From: Ruicaihuangia caeni
GTDB taxonomy: Bacteria; Actinomycetota; Actinomycetes; Actinomycetales; Microbacteriaceae
Assembly (NCBI RefSeq): GCF_029952955.1
Contig: NZ_JASATX010000003.1
Coordinates: forward strand, 1-64,000
DNA length: 64,000 bases
Reading direction: 5' to 3'
Shown here: piece by piece, positions 60,919 through 64,000 of the stretch
Layout of the letters: each line of letters starts with the position of its first letter
Numbering within the stretch: position 1 is the first letter of the stretch
The notes under the pieces: generated by a model
Seen by the model: only the letters and a program-made list of their open reading frames with translations
Database searches by the model: none
What the model was told of the DNA's origin: nothing
Position numbers and translations under genes: made by a program

Positions 60919-62490
60919 TCAGCTTTCGGCGTCGGAGGCCGAAGCCGCCAGCGAGGCTGACACCCGCTCATGCTCAGCGGCGCGCACGATGCGCCGTGCC
61001 ATGCCGCCGAAGATCAGCGCGTGCATGGGCACGAGCGTCATCCAATAGAGGCGGCCGCTGAGTCCTCTGGGCAGGAAGACCGCGCGCTGCCGGTACACCG
61101 AGCCGCCGCCCGCGCCCGGCCTGGCCGTGAGCTCCAGCCAGGCGTCGCCGGGCACGCGCATCTCGGCGCGGAGCACGATGCGATGTGGCGGTTCGAGGGA
61201 CTCAACCCGCCAGAAGTCGATCACATCGCCCTGCCGCAAGCGCGATGGATCGCGTCGCCCTCGGGCGAGCCCGACGCCGCCGAAGAGCTTGTCGATCATG
61301 CCCCGCAACGACCATGCCCACGGCAGCGAGTACCAGCCGTTGGGACCCCCGATCGACTGCAGCACCAGCCAGAGGTCAGTGGGCGATGCGGTGGATTCGC
61401 GCTCGCGCTCGTCGCTCAGCACCGTGCGCCCCGCCCATGAAGGGTCCGATGGCAGGGGGTCGCTCGGGGCATTCGCGAGCGACGCTCCCCGCCAGGTGGT
61501 CGGCACCTCGCTCGCGTCGATGCGGGCGAGCGCGAGCCGCACCGACTCGCGGTAGCTCAGGAGCCCTCCGGGCGGAGGAGCGATGAACCCGTCGACATCG
61601 TGGTTCCTCACCACGCAGGAGTGCTGCAGCGACTCGACGATCGGCACCGCCAGATCGCGAGGCACCGGGGTGACCAGGTTGATCCACTGCGAGGCGAGCC
61701 AGGGAGTCAAGACGGGAAGCGCCGCGATCGGCCGCTGCGGCAGGCCCGCTTGGACGGCGTAGCCGTTCATCAGCTGCCCGTAGCGCAGTACGTCTGGCCC
61801 GCCGATGTCGAACTCACGGTTCACATCCGGAGGCAGGTCGGCAGCCTTCGAGAGGTAGTGCAACACATCTCGGATGGCGATCGGTTGCACGAAGTTGCGA
61901 ACCCACTTCGGCGCGGGCATGTACGGCAGCACCTCGGTCAGGTGCCGGATGATCTCGAACGATGCCGAGCCCGACCCGATGATGGTGCCGGCTTGCAGCA
62001 CCGCGGCGGGAACCGCCGACTCGAGGAACACCTGCCCGACAGCCGCGCGCGAGGCGAGATGCCTCGAGAGCGGTCGGTGCTCCGGGTGCAAGCCGCCGAG
62101 GTAGACGATGCGCGACACCGAGGCGGACTCGGCCGCCCTCGCGAATGAGACCGCGGCGCGGAGCTCCTCACCGCCGAAGTCGCCGCGGGCGGTCATCGAG
62201 TGCACCAGGTAGTAGGCGACGAAGACGCCGCGCATCGCCTCGTCGAGCTCGGTGGTCGCCGGCAGCGACCCGCGCACGACTTCGACGTCGGGGTACCACT
62301 CGACGTCGCGCAGTTTGTCGGGCGATCTCGTGTAGACGCGCACCCTGAACCCGTCCTCCAGAAGCCGCGGCACGAGCCGTCCCCCGACGTAGCCGGTCGC
62401 CCCGGTGACCAGAGCAAGCTTGCGGTCGGTCGCTTTGGGCCCGTGCTCGGATTCAGTCGCCGTTGCAGGTGCGGTTTCGGTTCCGGTCAC
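60919..62490 (-). CDS. NAD(P)-binding SDR protein with DUF2867 domain
   Basis: 523 residues. Extended SDR fold with LALVTGATGYVGGRLVPRLL near 27 and an atypical sequence AYYLVHSM where SDRs have the catalytic Tyr-Lys; C-terminal about 350-500 is a DUF2867-like lipid/ligand-binding domain (GPNGWYSLPWAW; RLRQGDVIDFWRVE). GTG at 62490 with GGAG upstream. Lies 48 bp after the carotenoid prenyltransferase and probably shares its transcript, but a role in carotenoid synthesis is not established. Confidence 0.82.
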   Translation of the reverse strand: MTGTETAPATATESEHGPKATDRKLALVTGATGYVGGRLVPRLLEDGFRVRVYTRSPDKLRDVEWYPDVEVVRGSLPATTELDEAMRGVFVAYYLVHSMTARGDFGGEELRAAVSFARAAESASVSRIVYLGGLHPEHRPLSRHLASRAAVGQVFLESAVPAAVLQAGTIIGSGSASFEIIRHLTEVLPYMPAPKWVRNFVQPIAIRDVLHYLSKAADLPPDVNREFDIGGPDVLRYGQLMNGYAVQAGLPQRPIAALPVLTPWLASQWINLVTPVPRDLAVPIVESLQHSCVVRNHDVDGFIAPPPGGLLSYRESVRLALARIDASEVPTTWRGASLANAPSDPLPSDPSWAGRTVLSDERERESTASPTDLWLVLQSIGGPNGWYSLPWAWSLRGMIDKLFGGVGLARGRRDPSRLRQGDVIDFWRVESLEPPHRIVLRAEMRVPGDAWLELTARPGAGGGSVYRQRAVFLPRGLSGRLYWMTLVPMHALIFGGMARRIVRAAEHERVSASLAASASDAES

Positions 62491-62538
62491 GGGGTACTCC
62501 GACTCTCCAATGAGGCCGGCGTCTACCGGCCCTTTCGA

Positions 62539-63426
62539 CTAGCGCTCGAACGACCACCAGATCAGCAGCATCGTGACGAGGAAGCCGCAGACGTAGTTGA
62601 CCCAGAGGAACTTGCGCCATCCGCGATTCGACTCGGATGCTGTGACGTCGTCGATCCTGAAATGCGACAGCGCGATGCCCACATAGGGCAGCGTCAGCAC
62701 GGCCGCAAGGGGCCCAGGCCACTGCGTGCCGAGCAGCAGCAGCCCCGCGATCGCCCACAGAGCGGCGCTCAGCCGCACGGTGGCGCGAGCACCGAACTCC
62801 GTCGCGATGGAGCGGATTCCCGCGCTGCGGTCGGGCTCGATGTCTTGCACCGCACCGAACGCATGGCTCGCGACGCCCCAGAGGAAGAATGCGGCGAGGA
62901 TAGCGGCGAGCGCGGGCGTGACGACCGTGCCGGCCGCGGCGACCGCGTACAGCGCGGGCGAGACGAAGTGGGTGCTGGAGGTGAGCGAGTCGAGCACCGG
63001 TACCTCTTTGAAGCGGAGCCGGGGCACCGAGTAGGCGACGACCGCGAAGACGCTCACAGCGAGCACGGGCGATGCTGCGGGCTGCGCGACGACGAGTGCG
63101 ATCACGAACGGCAGCGCTGACGCGACCGACACGATCACCAGCATCCGGTGCAGCCTGGGTGGGACGAGTGCCCCTTCGGCGCCTCCCTTGCGCGGATTCG
63201 CCAGATCGGACGCGTAGTCGAACACGTCGTTCAGCCCGTACATCAGCAGGTTGTAGGGCACCAGGAAGAAGAGGGTTCCGAGCACCATGAACGCATCCAC
63301 GGTGCCGGTGCTGAGCCACCAGACGGCGGCGAAGGGGAACGCCGTATTGATCCAACTGAGCGGTCTGGAAGACAGCACGACGGTGGAGAGCACCGGCCGC
63401 ACCGTATTGCGCGACGTCCGGCTCAC
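62539..63426 (-). CDS. crtEb: UbiA-type lycopene elongase (C50 carotenoid)
   Basis: 295 residues with eight or nine membrane helices and both Asp-rich prenyl-diphosphate motifs: NDVFDYASD (about 66) and DIEPDRSAG (about 192). Adds dimethylallyl units to lycopene to make C50 flavuxanthin-type carotenoids. The GTG start overlaps the stop of the cyclase subunit (GTGA). With crtYe/crtYf it forms the standard C50 cluster tail of Corynebacterium, Micrococcus and Agromyces-type organisms. Confidence 0.9.
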   Translation of the reverse strand: MSRTSRNTVRPVLSTVVLSSRPLSWINTAFPFAAVWWLSTGTVDAFMVLGTLFFLVPYNLLMYGLNDVFDYASDLANPRKGGAEGALVPPRLHRMLVIVSVASALPFVIALVVAQPAASPVLAVSVFAVVAYSVPRLRFKEVPVLDSLTSSTHFVSPALYAVAAAGTVVTPALAAILAAFFLWGVASHAFGAVQDIEPDRSAGIRSIATEFGARATVRLSAALWAIAGLLLLGTQWPGPLAAVLTLPYVGIALSHFRIDDVTASESNRGWRKFLWVNYVCGFLVTMLLIWWSFER

Positions 63427-63767
63427 AGGTCTCCCTCCGGAACACGCTCAGAGGTGTCGGGCGCCCGAGCGAGCAGCGCAAGCCCTGGCAGCAGCAGCAG
63501 CGCTGCCACGGGGTACGCGAAGTCTTCGACGGGTGCCAGCAGCACCCGCACGCCGGCGGTTTGCGACCACTCGTAGTCGAAGAGCCCTGCCCAGATCATG
63601 ACATTGTCGAAGACCGCTGTGAGGAGCAGCAGCGCGACCATGCTGAGGAGCCATGGGCGCCACCACCTGGCGACGATCGCGGGGCCCCGCCCGCTGCTGA
63701 TCAGAGCCACGGCGAGAACGACGAGAGAGAGGGCGAGGAAGCCCGCGGAGAACAGTGCGTAGCTCAC
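63423..63767 (-). CDS. crtYf: C50 carotenoid epsilon-cyclase subunit CrtYf
   Basis: 114 residues, three transmembrane helices of the heterodimeric lycopene-cyclase-domain family. The motif with Asp in AVFDNVMI and Trp/Phe/Asp in AGLFDYEWSQTAGVRVL is the conserved substrate region, followed by LLAPVEDFAYP. Overlaps both neighbours by four bases (GTGA). Cyclises the elongated C50 intermediate together with CrtYe. Confidence 0.9.
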   Translation of the reverse strand: MSYALFSAGFLALSLVVLAVALISSGRGPAIVARWWRPWLLSMVALLLLTAVFDNVMIWAGLFDYEWSQTAGVRVLLAPVEDFAYPVAALLLLPGLALLARAPDTSERVPEGDL

Positions 63768-64000
63768 GAGCGCTCCCTCACTCTCTCTCGCTTCGCCGAG
63801 AGCAGACGGGAGCTCCCGGTGAGCAGCACCATGCTCAGGTGGCAGAAGAACAGCAGGAACACCAGTTCCTCGATCGGCAGGTGCGGCGCGACGAGGATGC
63901 CGGAAGACCAGGCGGAATCAAGGTGCAGGAACACGCCGGAACCGATGCCGACGAGATCCCACGTCAGGAAGAAGACGAATCCGATCAGGAGCACGACGGC
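63764..64000 (-). CDS. crtYe: C50 carotenoid cyclase subunit CrtYe (3' part, cut by window end)
   Basis: The last 78 codons and stop of the partner cyclase subunit; the true start lies beyond 64000. Contains FFLTWDLVGIGSGVF and LPIEELVFLLFFCHLSMVL, where the paired Glu of PIEE is the family's likely catalytic site. Upstream crtI, crtB or crtE genes are expected outside the window. Confidence 0.85.
   Translation of the reverse strand, partial: AVVLLIGFVFFLTWDLVGIGSGVFLHLDSAWSSGILVAPHLPIEELVFLLFFCHLSMVLLTGSSRLLSAKRERVRERS

Overview
The window is 64 kb of GC-rich chromosome from a high-GC Gram-positive bacterium, most probably an actinobacterium of the Microbacteriaceae. Pointers are the actinobacterial order tRNA-Trp/secE/nusG/rplK/rplA with rplJ-rplL nearby, a lysC gene with an internal in-frame start for a second aspartokinase subunit at residue 250, several PspC/LuxR-type two-component systems, a Nei2-type glycosylase, many GTG starts, frequent leaderless promoters (a TANNNT box six to seven bases before the start codon), and the split lycopene cyclase plus UbiA prenyltransferase of C50 carotenoid synthesis. 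The genus cannot be fixed from this window; an Agromyces-like organism would fit.

Layout. 0-9 kb: repeat-rich left edge (possible insertion-sequence end), NCS1 nucleobase-type permease divergent from an amidase, nei2, then an operon of two sensor proteins, a LuxR-type regulator, thymidine kinase and a luciferase-like monooxygenase. 9-17 kb: mqo, asd, lysC, recR and dnaX. 17-22 kb: TetR regulator with a striking half-site array before an alpha/beta hydrolase, an SRP RNA gene, and the pta-ackA operon. 22-26 kb: a giant copper nitrite reductase fused to a cupredoxin and a membrane domain, with a second membrane protein. 26-33 kb: tRNA-Ser with a duplicated 3' end, a Ser/Thr kinase, a TraR/DksA-type protein, a sensor kinase/regulator pair and a saccharopine-dehydrogenase-like enzyme. 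34-39 kb: metB, cystathionine beta-synthase and an ABC exporter.

39-49 kb: an AbiEi/DUF559-like gene embedded in intergenic palindromes, a sugar ABC transporter lacking its own ATPase (one permease carries an inserted Ig-like domain), rplJ-rplL with an L10 leader, and an OmpR-type two-component system. 49-56 kb: a YqaJ-like nuclease, a quinone-oxidoreductase-like enzyme, an FMN reductase, an isoprenylcysteine-methyltransferase-like protein, rplA/rplK/nusG/secE/tRNA-Trp and an aminotransferase. 56-61 kb: an EsrISR-like envelope-stress locus (PspC histidine kinase and regulator divergent from a PspC/LiaF-like membrane protein). 61-64 kb: C50 carotenoid genes, cut by the window end.

The most unusual signal is non-coding. 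A family of about 60-bp nested palindromes (seven clear copies, three arm subtypes, with one covarying pair beside a TCAA loop) occupies four intergenic regions. Separately, the word CGGATGC/GCATCCG recurs throughout genes and also builds the stems of several terminators, an arrangement reminiscent of DNA-uptake sequences. The nitrite reductase fusion, the operator-like half-site arrays before several regulators, and the tRNA-Ser 3'-end duplication are the other points worth following.
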